Origin: Fibrobacterota bacterium
GTDB taxonomy: Bacteria > Fibrobacterota > Fibrobacteria > UBA5070
Length of the DNA: 64,000 nt
Assembly: GCA_016715065.1 (NCBI GenBank)
Contig: JADKBN010000004.1
Span: 310,001-374,000 of the forward strand
Reading direction: 5' to 3'
Numbering within the stretch: the first letter of the stretch is position 1; each line of letters starts with the position of its first letter. Made by a program: the position numbers and the translations under genes. Shown here in pieces: positions 35,678-45,062 of this stretch. The notes under the pieces are model-generated. The model worked only from the letters and a program-made list of their open reading frames with translations, was not told the origin of the DNA and ran no database searches.

Positions 35678-35693
35678 TGCATTCCGGAATGCA
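35678..35693. promoter_or_regulatory. 16-bp palindrome TGCATTCCGGAATGCA
   Basis: A perfect palindrome 54 nt before the second paralog. The first paralog has a related sequence (GCGGGAAATGCACTTTTGCCG) about 55 nt before its start, and both are preceded by TTGAA(A/G)TT(T/C)GGTC. A possible operator or duplicated promoter region. Confidence 0.45.
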
Positions 35694-35747
35694 CATTTCG
35701 GCGCGCGCACTGTCGCTTAGAAAATCCCTCGGTCTGCGGAGTCTACC

Positions 35748-37091
35748 GTGTTCCCTCTCCTGCATCTTCTTGCCGCCCTCTCTGGCCAGTTCCTCCCCTA
35801 CACCCCGGCTTGGCAGATGGAGCCGGAAAAGACCATAGGCTCCCCCCTGCCCACGCCACGCGATCGGTGGGATTTCGCCAAGTCCCCGCGCTGGAGCTTC
35901 GTGCGCACGGACTGGACTGCCCAAGGGGCGGTGAACTACCGGGACACCACGCTCCTTTCCTGGGAAAGCGTCGGAGGGGTGTACGAGGAAATTCACCTGG
36001 GATCGAAGGGGGTCCCCAGGCGTTTTCTCAAGACCTGGCTGAAGGCGCATGGGGTGGACACCCTGCGGGCCAAGAGGGATCTGCTTTTCGTGGATTCCCT
36101 GAAGAAATGGACCCGCCCGGAGGAAGGCGATCCGTGGAGTGTCCAGGAGGTGGTGCGTTGCCACGACACGGTGGCCGGGCGTGCCTGCGTGGACAGCCTT
36201 TACGAAAACAACGCGGGCGGATTGGATGGCCAGGCCCGATGGATTCGCGAACGTGCGGACAATGGCTACCTGGTGGGCCGCGATACACTCCAATGGGTTG
36301 CGGGAGCGATGACCTTGGTGGTGAGGGATTCGGTGCGGCGGGAAGCCAACGGAAAACCCCTGGAAAGGATCCATTGGGCCTACTCCTGGAGCGACGATTC
36401 CCTCGAGGAAGATCATCGGGTGGAATGGTTCTGGACAGGAAGCCGGCTGGATCGGGCCAAGACCACCTCGCTGTTCGATTTCGAGCGCGTCTTGTATTGG
36501 GGGGCTGGAGGCCGATTGGATTCAGCTCTCACCCCACCGGTGAACAACGGCATCCGCTACCAGTACGACGCCCAGGGGCGGCTGGTCGGCATGACGGGCA
36601 ATCGCAAGCAGGATCGTCTGGATCTGGACGCCCAGGGCCGATTGGTCGCATTTCGCATGGATGAGCCCGACGACCTCGATCCGTCGGTGTTCCATGAATT
36701 CTCCCTGGACTCCTTCGTTTTGGATGGCCAAGGGCGTCTTTCGGTTGCCTTCCAGTGCACCGATTTCAAAACCACGACGATGATCGATCGCTCCCTGTGC
36801 ACCCGCAGCACGTATGAATACGACGTTTCCGTGGGTCTGGGTAACCCTGCCCGCACCCGGCCGGTGGGCCACCTGCGCCACGAAGGTTCTCGCTTGGTGG
36901 CCCAGGGAATCTCTGGCCGCCCGTTGACCCTCAAGATCCTCCGTCCGGATGGTCGCGTGGAGCGCACGGAAAAGGCGATGGGGGAGATCCGCCTGGAGAT
37001 CCGCGACTTGCCCAAAGGGCTTTTGCTCTGGTCGCTGGAGTCGGAAGGTTCCGCTCAGGCCAACGGCAGAATCTGGCTACCCGCCCGCTAA
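35748..37091 (+). CDS. Secreted YD-like protein with C-terminal sorting-like domain, copy 2
   Basis: 447 residues from GTG 35748 (GGAG 7 nt upstream), with signal peptide MFPLLHLLAALSGQ. Colinear with copy 1 throughout: YTPAWQ, FVRTDWT, LLSWESVGGVYEEIHLGS, TWLKAHGVDTLRAK, CHDTVAGRACVDS, then YD-like strands (LYWGAGGRLDSAL, YQYDAQGRLVGMT, LDLDAQGRLVAFR). The last 210 bp are almost identical at DNA level to copy 1 (35410-35629 against 36870-37091), while upstream parts have diverged strongly. This points to gene conversion or strong constraint on the sorting-like tail. Confidence 0.82.
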   Translation: MFPLLHLLAALSGQFLPYTPAWQMEPEKTIGSPLPTPRDRWDFAKSPRWSFVRTDWTAQGAVNYRDTTLLSWESVGGVYEEIHLGSKGVPRRFLKTWLKAHGVDTLRAKRDLLFVDSLKKWTRPEEGDPWSVQEVVRCHDTVAGRACVDSLYENNAGGLDGQARWIRERADNGYLVGRDTLQWVAGAMTLVVRDSVRREANGKPLERIHWAYSWSDDSLEEDHRVEWFWTGSRLDRAKTTSLFDFERVLYWGAGGRLDSALTPPVNNGIRYQYDAQGRLVGMTGNRKQDRLDLDAQGRLVAFRMDEPDDLDPSVFHEFSLDSFVLDGQGRLSVAFQCTDFKTTTMIDRSLCTRSTYEYDVSVGLGNPARTRPVGHLRHEGSRLVAQGISGRPLTLKILRPDGRVERTEKAMGEIRLEIRDLPKGLLLWSLESEGSAQANGRIWLPAR

Positions 37092-37113
37092 GGGGCGGGA
37101 TCTGGGCTAAAGG

Positions 37114-37320
37114 TCAGGCGAAGGCCGGGGTGGCGGACGGCGCTCGCCGCACCAGCAGGCACCGGCCCTGGCTGGACTCGTAGCGATCGCGGATGCGCTG
37201 GTTGCGGCGGGCCTGGAGTTCCCAATGGGCCAAGGCTTCCTGCAGCGTGCGCGGAACCGCTGTGTCGTCGAGGCGGTCGAGTTCGTCTTCTGCCGCTTCG
37301 ATTTCGAGGAGTGCGTTCAT
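37114..37320 (-). CDS. Small protein of unknown function
   Basis: 68 residues from ATG 37320. The first 50 residues are predicted helical and charged (LLEIEAAEDELDRLDDTAV, TLQEALAHWELQARRNQRIRDRY), followed by a basic tail (LLVRRAPSATPAFA). AGGA lies about 10 nt upstream of the start. It lies between the YD-like paralog and rpmB on the opposite strand. No family is recognised, and it could be a chance frame in GC-rich DNA. Confidence 0.45.
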   Translation of the reverse strand: MNALLEIEAAEDELDRLDDTAVPRTLQEALAHWELQARRNQRIRDRYESSQGRCLLVRRAPSATPAFA

Positions 37321-37455
37321 GGGAGGGTTCCTGGGTGAATGCGTCCGGGGATAGCAAGTTGGTGCTCAGATGAGCATTATCCATTAAGATCATAACTTCG
37401 CGCCTCTGCGGCAAGTCGTTGTCGGACAAACTGTTGGATCCTTGCAATGACTGGG

Positions 37456-37484
37456 TTGTCGATGCCAGAAACCTTTTCTACCAT
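37456..37484 (+). promoter_or_regulatory. Candidate rpmB promoter
   Basis: TTGTCG (37456-37461), 17 nt, TACCAT (37479-37484), leaving a leader of about 27 nt before rpmB. A sequence GCAAGTCGTTGT further up (37411-37422) recurs before rpmF (38858-38869). Confidence 0.35.
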
Positions 37485-37517
37485 TGCCCACCTCTAACGC
37501 ATCATCAGGAGTCTGCC

Positions 37518-37736
37518 ATGAGCCACAAGTGCGAAGTCACCGGCAAGAGCCGTTTGGTCGGAAACATCGTTTCGCACGCCAACAACCACACCAAGATGGT
37601 CCAGCGTGCCAACGTGCAGAAGAAGCGGATCTTCGTGCCGGAGCTGGGCAAGTGGGTGGTTGCGCGTGTTTCCGCCAATGGTCTGCGGACCATCGCCAAG
37701 CAGGGCGCGTTTCTCGCCTTGGGTCTGAAGAAGTAA
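37518..37736 (+). CDS. rpmB: Large ribosomal subunit protein bL28
   Basis: 72 residues from ATG 37518 with CAGGAG 6 nt upstream; the longer open frame from 37419 is a chance extension. The sequence MSHKCEVTGKSRLVGNIVSH...NNHTKM...KKRIFVPELGKWVVARVSANGLRTIAK is a typical bL28, a small basic protein of the 50S subunit. In many bacteria rpmB pairs with rpmG, which is not seen here. A strong terminator follows 19 nt after the stop, so the gene is probably transcribed alone. Confidence 0.97.
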   Translation: MSHKCEVTGKSRLVGNIVSHANNHTKMVQRANVQKKRIFVPELGKWVVARVSANGLRTIAKQGAFLALGLKK

Positions 37737-37754
37737 TAGACCGTTCTGGTTTCG

Positions 37755-37795
37755 GCCCTTCCGTCGGGATCAACCCCGGCGGAAGGGCTTTTTGG
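37755..37795 (+). terminator. Rho-independent terminator of rpmB
   Basis: GCCCTTCCG (37755-37763) pairs with CGGAAGGGC (37780-37788), with a 16-nt loop that can pair further (CGGG/CCCG), followed by TTTTT. Confidence 0.85.
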
Positions 37796-37809
37796 TTTTC
37801 GGGGGAAGC

Positions 37810-38844
37810 ATGGTCCAGAGCGAACTCATGGGGCACCTGAAAGCGGCTGCGCCTTTGGGCCTGGTCGTGGTCGGGTGGTTCGTCGGCGTCGTTTTCGAAT
37901 CCATCCTGGCCGCACGTCTGCGCCGTTGGGCCGAAAAAACCACCTGGCAGGGCGACGACGTCCTGATCGATGCATTGCACGGACTGCCCAAGTGGATTTT
38001 CGCCTTGGCAGGCTTGCACGTCGCGTTGTTCGATCTGCCTGTGCCGGGCGGCATTTCGGGATGGCTCCAAAAGGGGACTCTCGTGGCTGGCGTACTGGTG
38101 GCCACGGTGTTCGCTTCCCGCGTCGCGGTGGGGTTCGTGGCCATCTACACCAAGGGCGTGGAAGGAATCGTGCCTTCCACTTCCATCTTCCGCTCGCTGG
38201 CCAAGGTGCTGGTGTTCGTGCTGGGCAGCCTGATCGCCTTGCAATCGGCGGGCATCTCCATCGCCCCCATCCTGACAGCCTTGGGCGTGGGTGGATTGGC
38301 CACGGCTTTGGCCTTGCAGCCCACGCTGGCCAATCTTTTTTCTGGCATCCAGATCCTGGCCACCCGAACCATCAATCTCGGCGATTTCGTGCGGCTGGAC
38401 ACCGGCGAAGAAGGCCATGTGCTGGACATCAACTGGCGCACCACCACCATCCGCAGCCCCGCCAACAGCTTGGTGATGATTCCCAACGCCAAGCTCGCCG
38501 CCGCCGTGCTCACCAACCACCACTATCCGGACCGCGAAATCGGGGTCACGGTCACGGTCCAGGTCGCCTACGGATCTGACCTGGCCAAAGTGGAAATGGT
38601 TGTGCGCGAAGTGGGCGTGGCCATCCAGACGGAACTTCCCGCCGGCGTGACCAACCATGCTCCGGAAGCCCGCTTCGCCGCCTTCGCCGACGCCGGGATC
38701 AATGTGAATATTGGCCTGCGCGCGGTGGATCCCACCGAGCAAGGCATCTTGCGCCACGAGTTCATCAAGCGCTTGGAAGAACGTTTTCGTAAGGAAGGGA
38801 TCGAAATTCCCTATCCTACCCGAGTGGTTCTGCAACGTCCTTGA
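37810..38844 (+). CDS. Small-conductance mechanosensitive channel, MscS family
   Basis: 344 residues from ATG 37810 with GGGGGAA just upstream. It opens under membrane tension to release solutes during hypo-osmotic shock. N-terminal helices lie at about residues 15-33, 62-80 and 88-112, and the pore-lining TM3 is ALGVGGLATALALQPTLANLFSGIQI, with the Gly/Ala packing typical of MscS. Then come the beta domain (INLGDFVRLDTGEEGHVLDINWRTTTIRSPANSLVMIPNAKLA) and the alpha/beta domain ending in FRKEGIEIPYPTRVVLQRP. It sits between rpmB and rpmF in the same direction, an unusual neighbour for these genes. Confidence 0.95.
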   Translation: MVQSELMGHLKAAAPLGLVVVGWFVGVVFESILAARLRRWAEKTTWQGDDVLIDALHGLPKWIFALAGLHVALFDLPVPGGISGWLQKGTLVAGVLVATVFASRVAVGFVAIYTKGVEGIVPSTSIFRSLAKVLVFVLGSLIALQSAGISIAPILTALGVGGLATALALQPTLANLFSGIQILATRTINLGDFVRLDTGEEGHVLDINWRTTTIRSPANSLVMIPNAKLAAAVLTNHHYPDREIGVTVTVQVAYGSDLAKVEMVVREVGVAIQTELPAGVTNHAPEARFAAFADAGINVNIGLRAVDPTEQGILRHEFIKRLEERFRKEGIEIPYPTRVVLQRP

Positions 38845-38916
38845 GGACGAACCCCTCGCAAGTCGTTGTGAAGTATTACCTTTCCACCCTCTTTTCCGTT
38901 TTGAAAGGATCCTACC

Positions 38917-39099
38917 ATGGCCGTACCGAAGCGAAAGCATTCGGCCCAGCGTCGCGACAAGCGTCGCACGCACTACACGATCACCGCCAAGAGCTTGGCC
39001 AAGTGTGACCACTGCGGGCAGCCCAAGCAGCCGCACCGCGTGTGTTCCAAGTGCGGCTTCTACGCCGGCCGAGAGATTCACGAGCCCATCGCCGACTAA
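38917..39099 (+). CDS. rpmF: Large ribosomal subunit protein bL32
   Basis: 60 residues, MAVPKRKHSAQRRDKRRTHY, with a complete zinc-ribbon: CDHCG (Cys30, Cys33) and CSKCG (Cys43, Cys46), so this is the zinc-binding form. AAAGGA precedes the start. The gene heads the classic rpmF-plsX-fab cluster; plsX begins 12 nt after its stop, linking ribosome and membrane lipid synthesis. Confidence 0.97.
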   Translation: MAVPKRKHSAQRRDKRRTHYTITAKSLAKCDHCGQPKQPHRVCSKCGFYAGREIHEPIAD

Positions 39100-39111
39100 G
39101 CCGAGGCTCCC

Positions 39112-40086
39112 GTGATCCGCATCGCCCTTGATGCCATGGGTGGCGACCTTGGGCCGCGTGAAGCGGTGCAAGGTGCGATCCAGGCTCTAAAACAGGCTCC
39201 CGGCCCCATGGCCGTGGTCCTGACCGGAGATGAACCCGTGTTGCGCGATCTGATCGCGCAGTGCGGTGGAGCAGGCCTTCCGCTGGAAGTCGTACATACC
39301 ACGCAAATCGTGGAAATGTCCGACACCCCCACGGTGGCCCTCAAGACCAAGCCTGATAGCTCGCTCACCGTTTGCGTGGGCTTGCAAAAGAAGGGTTTGG
39401 TCCAAGCTTCCGTCAGTCCGGGCAACACCGGAGCCATGATGGCGGCCAGCCTCATGATTCTCGGACGCGCGGGCAAGGTCAGCCGTCCCACGGTGGCCAC
39501 GGTCCTTCCCACCGCGACCAACAAGGTCGTGATGGTGGATTCGGGCGCCAACGTGGACGAAAAGCCGATCCAGCTCATGCAGTTCGCCGTGTGTGGTTCC
39601 ATCTATTCCAAGCACGTGCTGGGAGTGGAGAATCCTCGCGTGGGCCTGTTGAACATGGGCGAGGAAGATCACAAGGGGACAGAAGTCGTCGCCGAGACCT
39701 ACAAGCTCCTGAAGGCCAGCCATCTGAACTTCGTGGGCAATGTGGAAGGCCACGACATCCCCAAAGGCGGGATCGACGTGTTGGTGACTCCCGGCTTCAC
39801 GGGCAACGTGGTCTTGAAGCTGTACGAGGGAATGGGCGAATACATGGCCCACACCTTCAAGCATGCGCTCAGCGGACCGCATTTTGATGCCATCTTCGAG
39901 ACGTGGAATTACGAGAACGAGGCGGGCGGGCTCCTTCTGGGGCTCGACGGCACCTCGGTGATCATGCACGGGCGTTCTTCCGCTCGCGCCTACGTTTCTG
40001 GATTGCACGTGGCCTATCGCATGGCGTCGGCTTCGGTGCATCGCAAGATCGCCGCCGAGATCGAAACCCTGGAGACTCCCGCGTGA
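39112..40086 (+). CDS. plsX: Phosphate acyltransferase PlsX
   Basis: 324 residues. It converts acyl-ACP and phosphate into acyl-phosphate, the acyl donor for PlsY in phospholipid synthesis, at the inner face of the membrane. The N-terminal MIRIALDAMGGDLGPREAVQGA is diagnostic, with SPGNTGAMMA, GANVDEKPIQLMQFA, GNVEGHDIPKGGIDVLVTPGFTGNVVLKLYEGMG further on. GTG 39112 follows rpmF by 12 nt with GAGG upstream. The stop overlaps the fabH start as GTGA. Confidence 0.97.
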   Translation: MIRIALDAMGGDLGPREAVQGAIQALKQAPGPMAVVLTGDEPVLRDLIAQCGGAGLPLEVVHTTQIVEMSDTPTVALKTKPDSSLTVCVGLQKKGLVQASVSPGNTGAMMAASLMILGRAGKVSRPTVATVLPTATNKVVMVDSGANVDEKPIQLMQFAVCGSIYSKHVLGVENPRVGLLNMGEEDHKGTEVVAETYKLLKASHLNFVGNVEGHDIPKGGIDVLVTPGFTGNVVLKLYEGMGEYMAHTFKHALSGPHFDAIFETWNYENEAGGLLLGLDGTSVIMHGRSSARAYVSGLHVAYRMASASVHRKIAAEIETLETPA

Positions 40087-41024
40087 GCCTTCGCGCCGGG
40101 ATCGTCGAAGTCGGACAAGCCCATTTTGGCGACCACGTCGAAAACGACGCGTTCGTGGGAATGGGCGTGGACACCTCCGATGAATGGATCCGGTCTCGTT
40201 CGGGCATCGAACGGCGCTGGTTCATCGGAAAAGACGACCCTCGCAAGACCTCCGATGTCGGCGCCGAGGCCCTGTCCGATGCTCTTGCACGCGCCGGGTG
40301 GTCTGCGGATACGCTCGACGCCATCGTGTGCGCCACCTCCACCCCGGACTTCGCCTCCTACCCGGCCACGGCTTGCGTGATCCAGGAAAAGGTGAAGGCG
40401 ATCAACGCCTTTGGCGTGGACGCCACCGCGGCTTGCACAGGATTTGTCGTCGGGCTGAACATCGCCTCCAACTACATCGTCGCGGGCCAATGCAAGCGCG
40501 TGGCGTTGGTGTGCGCGGAACTGAACTCCCGGATCCTGAACTTTCAAGACCGCAACACCTGCGTGCTTTTTGGCGACGGCGCCGCCGCGGTCCTCCTGGA
40601 GGCTCGCGAGGACGACTCGGGCGTGCTGGGTTCCGATCTCAAGAGCGACGGCAGATTGGTTTCCATCCTGGACGCGCCACCGGTGCGCATGGACGGCAAG
40701 GCCGTCTACCGCTGCGCGGTCACCGAGATGCCCGCCATTTCCCGGCGCCTGTTGGAAAAACAAGGCTTGACCGTGGCCGACGTGGATCTGATGATCCCGC
40801 ACCAGGCCAACATCCGCATCATCGAATCGACCGGACAAAATTTGGGCATCGCACCGGAAAAGGTGATGGTGAACGTCCAGAACTACGGCAACACTTCCTC
40901 CGCCACGATCCCCATCGCGCTTCGCCAGGCTCTGGACGAAGGCCGCATCCAGAAAGGCGACCTGGTTTTGACGGTTGCCGTGGGTGCCGGGATGATCTGG
41001 GGCGCCAACCTCATCCGGTGGTAA
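40083..41024 (+). CDS. fabH: 3-oxoacyl-ACP synthase III (KASIII)
   Basis: 313 residues from GTG 40083, overlapping the plsX stop by 4 nt. FabH condenses acetyl-CoA with malonyl-ACP to start fatty acid synthesis. The catalytic triad is complete: Cys118 in DATAACTGFV, His240 in IPHQANIRI and Asn270 in NYGNTSSATIP. Other family blocks are DEWIRSRSGIERR, FGDGAAAVLL and GAGMIWGANLIRW at the end. The longer open frame upstream is a shadow of plsX. Part of the plsX-fabH-fabD-fabG-acpP-fabF operon. Confidence 0.97.
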   Translation: MSLRAGIVEVGQAHFGDHVENDAFVGMGVDTSDEWIRSRSGIERRWFIGKDDPRKTSDVGAEALSDALARAGWSADTLDAIVCATSTPDFASYPATACVIQEKVKAINAFGVDATAACTGFVVGLNIASNYIVAGQCKRVALVCAELNSRILNFQDRNTCVLFGDGAAAVLLEAREDDSGVLGSDLKSDGRLVSILDAPPVRMDGKAVYRCAVTEMPAISRRLLEKQGLTVADVDLMIPHQANIRIIESTGQNLGIAPEKVMVNVQNYGNTSSATIPIALRQALDEGRIQKGDLVLTVAVGAGMIWGANLIRW

Positions 41025-41031
41025 GCAAACC

Positions 41032-41949
41032 ATGAAGACGATTTTCCTTTTCCCGGGGCAGGGTTCCCAATACGTGGGCATGGGCAAGCAGTTGGCCGAC
41101 TCCCACGATGGCGCCAAAAAGCTTCTGCAGGAAGCCGACGACATCCTGGGAATATCCCTTTCCAAGATCCTCTTCGAGGGTCCGGAAGAAGACCTCAAGG
41201 CCACCCAGAACACCCAGCCCGCCCTGTACGTCGTTTCGATGATGACTGCCTTGGTCCTCAAGGAACAAGGCATCACGGCGGATTTCGCCGCTGGCCACTC
41301 GCTGGGCGAATATTCGGCTCTGGCCGCCATGGGCGCACTCTCTTTTGCGGATGGCTTGCGCTTGGTGCGCCTTCGCGGGAATCTCATGGCAGAAGCCGGC
41401 GTGCGCCGCCCTGGTGCCATGGCAGCTGTCTTGGGCATGGACCCCCAGCCGCTGGAAGACGCCATCAAGAACGTCCCCGGCTGCGTGGTCCCGGCCAATT
41501 TCAACAGCCCCGGCCAGATCGTGATCTCGGGCGAAGTCGCCTCGGTGGAAGCGGCCATGGAAGCCTGCACGGCCGCCGGGGCCAAAAAAGTGGTGCGCTT
41601 GCCGGTGTCCGGAGCGTTTCACTCCCCCTTGATGGAATACGCCCTGGAAGGTCTGCGCGAAGGCCTGGTGAAAGCCACCTTCCAAAAGCCCACCGCCGCC
41701 GTGATCGCCAACGTGGATGCCCAGCCCCACACCTCCCCCTCCGAATTCGCCCTCCTTTTGGAGCGCCAGCTCGTGAGCCCGGTGCGTTGGATCGATTCCA
41801 TGAAGCAGGCCATCGAGCTCGGCGCGACCCGTGCCGTGGAAGTCGGTTCCGGGAAGGTCCTGATGGGCCTGATGCGCGGGATCGACCGTTCCGTCCCCGT
41901 GACCCCCGTCGAGACGCTCGAGGCCGCCCAGGCCCTGGCTGCCTCCTAA
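41032..41949 (+). CDS. fabD: Malonyl-CoA:ACP transacylase
   Basis: 305 residues. It loads malonyl groups onto ACP. Signature motifs: FLFPGQGSQYVGMG at the N-terminus, nucleophile Ser90 in GHSLGEYSAL, Arg115 in the conserved LRGNLM block, and His197 in VSGAFHSPLM. It begins 8 nt after fabH, with GGTGGTAAGC upstream rather than a strong ribosome-binding site, so coupling to fabH translation is likely. Confidence 0.97.
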   Translation: MKTIFLFPGQGSQYVGMGKQLADSHDGAKKLLQEADDILGISLSKILFEGPEEDLKATQNTQPALYVVSMMTALVLKEQGITADFAAGHSLGEYSALAAMGALSFADGLRLVRLRGNLMAEAGVRRPGAMAAVLGMDPQPLEDAIKNVPGCVVPANFNSPGQIVISGEVASVEAAMEACTAAGAKKVVRLPVSGAFHSPLMEYALEGLREGLVKATFQKPTAAVIANVDAQPHTSPSEFALLLERQLVSPVRWIDSMKQAIELGATRAVEVGSGKVLMGLMRGIDRSVPVTPVETLEAAQALAAS

Positions 41950-41959
41950 GGAGATCCAG

Positions 41960-42694
41960 ATGTCCAAGCCCGTCGCCCTGATCACTGGAGCCCATCGCGG
42001 AATCGGCGCTGCCATCGCCAAAAAACTCGGTGCCGAAGGGTTCGCCCTGGCCTTGGCAGCGCGGTCCTTGGACGCCCTCAACGCCTTTGCCGCCGAACTT
42101 TCCGCACAGGGTGTGGAAGTGGCCGTGTTTCCCGCCGACGTTTCCGATGCCTCGCAGGTGGAAGCCCTCTTCAAGGGCGTCCAGGAGAAGTTCGGACGCC
42201 TGGATGCGCTGGTCAACAACGCGGGCATCACCCGCGACGGCTTGTTGTTGCGCATGAAGGAAGAAGACTGGGACGCGGTGCTGGACACCAACCTCAAGTC
42301 GGTGTTCCTGGTGTCCAAAGCCGCCTTGCGCCTGTTGCTGAAATCCAGCCAGGGGCGGATCGTCAACGTCTCCAGCGTGGTGGGCGTGACCGGCAACCCC
42401 GGCCAGTCCAACTACGCGGCTTCCAAGGCAGGCATGATCGGCTTTTCGAAGGCCATGGCCCGCGAATACGCCACCAAGGGCCTTTGCGTGAACGTGGTGG
42501 CCCCGGGATTCATCGAGTCCGACATGACCGATCATCTCAACGAAGCCCAAAAAGCGGCCGCTCTGGGAGCCATCCCCGCGGGCCGCATGGGGTCGGGCGA
42601 CGATGTCGCCGCGGCCGTTTCTTTTCTCGTTTCCGCATCCGCTGCGTACGTCACCGGCCAAGTGCTGTGTGTCGACGGCGGCATGGCGATGTAA
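41960..42694 (+). CDS. fabG: 3-oxoacyl-ACP reductase
   Basis: 244 residues. NADPH-dependent reduction of 3-oxoacyl-ACP in each elongation round. Short-chain dehydrogenase features: cofactor loop TGAHRGIGAAIA (9-20), NNAG (87-90), and the catalytic Ser139, Tyr152 and Lys156 in NYAASKAG. The end (YVTGQVLCVDGGMAM) is typical of FabG. AAGGAG lies 6-7 nt before ATG 41960, 10 nt after fabD. Confidence 0.97.
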   Translation: MSKPVALITGAHRGIGAAIAKKLGAEGFALALAARSLDALNAFAAELSAQGVEVAVFPADVSDASQVEALFKGVQEKFGRLDALVNNAGITRDGLLLRMKEEDWDAVLDTNLKSVFLVSKAALRLLLKSSQGRIVNVSSVVGVTGNPGQSNYAASKAGMIGFSKAMAREYATKGLCVNVVAPGFIESDMTDHLNEAQKAAALGAIPAGRMGSGDDVAAAVSFLVSASAAYVTGQVLCVDGGMAM

Positions 42695-42727
42695 GTTTTC
42701 ACCCCAACACCAAACCAGGAGTAAACC

Positions 42728-42967
42728 ATGGCGACTGAACTCGAAGAAAAGATCACCAAAGTCATTTGCGACAAGCTGAGCGTGACCGCCGACAAAGTGG
42801 TTCCGGAAGCCAAGTTCGTGGAAGACCTCGGTGCCGACAGCCTGGACCAGGTCGAACTGGTGATGGCTCTCGAAGACGAGTTCAATCTCGAGATCCCCGA
42901 CGAAGACGCCGAAAAGCTCAAGAGCGTCAACGAAGTTCTCAGCTACGTGAAGAGCAAGCAGGCCTGA
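42728..42967 (+). CDS. acpP: Acyl carrier protein
   Basis: 79 residues, strongly acidic. Ser38 in GADSLDQVELVMALEDEF is the site of 4'-phosphopantetheine attachment. CAGGAG precedes the start. It lies between fabG and fabF as in most bacteria. A GC-rich hairpin follows its stop and may allow more acpP message than fabF message. Confidence 0.98.
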   Translation: MATELEEKITKVICDKLSVTADKVVPEAKFVEDLGADSLDQVELVMALEDEFNLEIPDEDAEKLKSVNEVLSYVKSKQA

Positions 42968-42984
42968 TCGTAGGATCGGTGTTT

Positions 42985-43016
42985 CGGCCCGCTCTGGTGT
43001 TATTCCGGGCGGGCCG
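42985..43016 (+). terminator. Hairpin between acpP and fabF, possible attenuator
   Basis: CGGCCCGC (42985-42992) pairs with GCGGGCCG (43009-43016). The following bases TGCTATTTTG give only a weak T run, so partial termination or mRNA 3'-end protection is more likely than full termination. Confidence 0.5.
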
Positions 43017-43044
43017 TGCTATTTTGACACTCGAGGTCTAGACA

Positions 43045-44288
<1,244 letters not shown>

Positions 44289-44292
<4 letters not shown>

Positions 44293-45062
44293 CCTCGGTC
44301 CTCCCCATTTTCCAGCGGCTCGCCTCTCGTCTTTCGCGACTGGTTGGTCGCAAGGGCGGGGGAGAGCATCGGCTGGCGGCCCTCGAGAAGGCCATCGGGC
44401 ACGTGTTCACGAACACCGAGCTCCTGGAGCGGGCCATGGCGCACCGCTCATGGGTCAATTCGGAGGCGCTATCGCCCATCGATTCCAACGAACGGCTGGA
44501 ATTTCTGGGCGATGCGGTGCTGGACATGGTGGTTACCGATTTCCTGTACGCCACGCGGCCCAACGAAGACGAAGGCAAACTTTCCAAGATCAAGGGATTG
44601 GTGGTTTCCGCCAAGGTTCTGGCGGAAGTTGCCCGGTCCATCGGTATCGGCGAGCACCTGAAGGTCTCGCGTAGCGAAGAACGCGGCGGTGGTCGCGACC
44701 GCGAAAGCATCCTGGCCGACGCCTTCGAATCCGTGATCGGGGCCATCTATCTGGACGCGGGCTACCACCCCGCCCGATCGTTCCTGATGCGCACCCTGGT
44801 GTGCGAATTCGATCGCTTCATGGGCGACCAGGAATTGGCCAACTACAAGAGCGCCCTGTTGGAGCACAGCCAGAGCAAGGGCTGGGGCGCCCCCCACTAC
44901 GAAGTGGAGCGCACCGAAGGCCCCGAACACGGCAAGCGCTACCACGTGCTGGTGCGGGTGCGCGGCGAGCTTTGGGGGCGTGGCAGCGGCCCCACCAAAA
45001 AAGACGCAGAACAATCCGCGGCCCGCGAAGCCCTGGAATCGCGCGGCATCCCAACGCCCTGA
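44289..45062 (+). CDS. rnc: Ribonuclease III
   Basis: 257 residues from ATG 44289, overlapping fabF by 4 nt; the longer frame upstream is a shadow of fabF. It cleaves double-stranded RNA during rRNA processing. The signature NERLEFLGDAVL (67-78) and DAFESVIGAIYLDAGY provide the metal-binding acidic residues. A C-terminal double-stranded-RNA-binding domain follows (NYKSALLEHSQSKGWGAPHYEV, KKDAEQSAAREAL). A 20-residue basic leader precedes the catalytic domain. The fab-acpP-fabF-rnc order is widely conserved. Confidence 0.97.

Noticed and set aside
42985..43016. Hairpin after acpP as a full terminator of the fab operon
   Set aside because: No T run follows and fabF-rnc need the upstream promoter; kept only as a possible attenuator.
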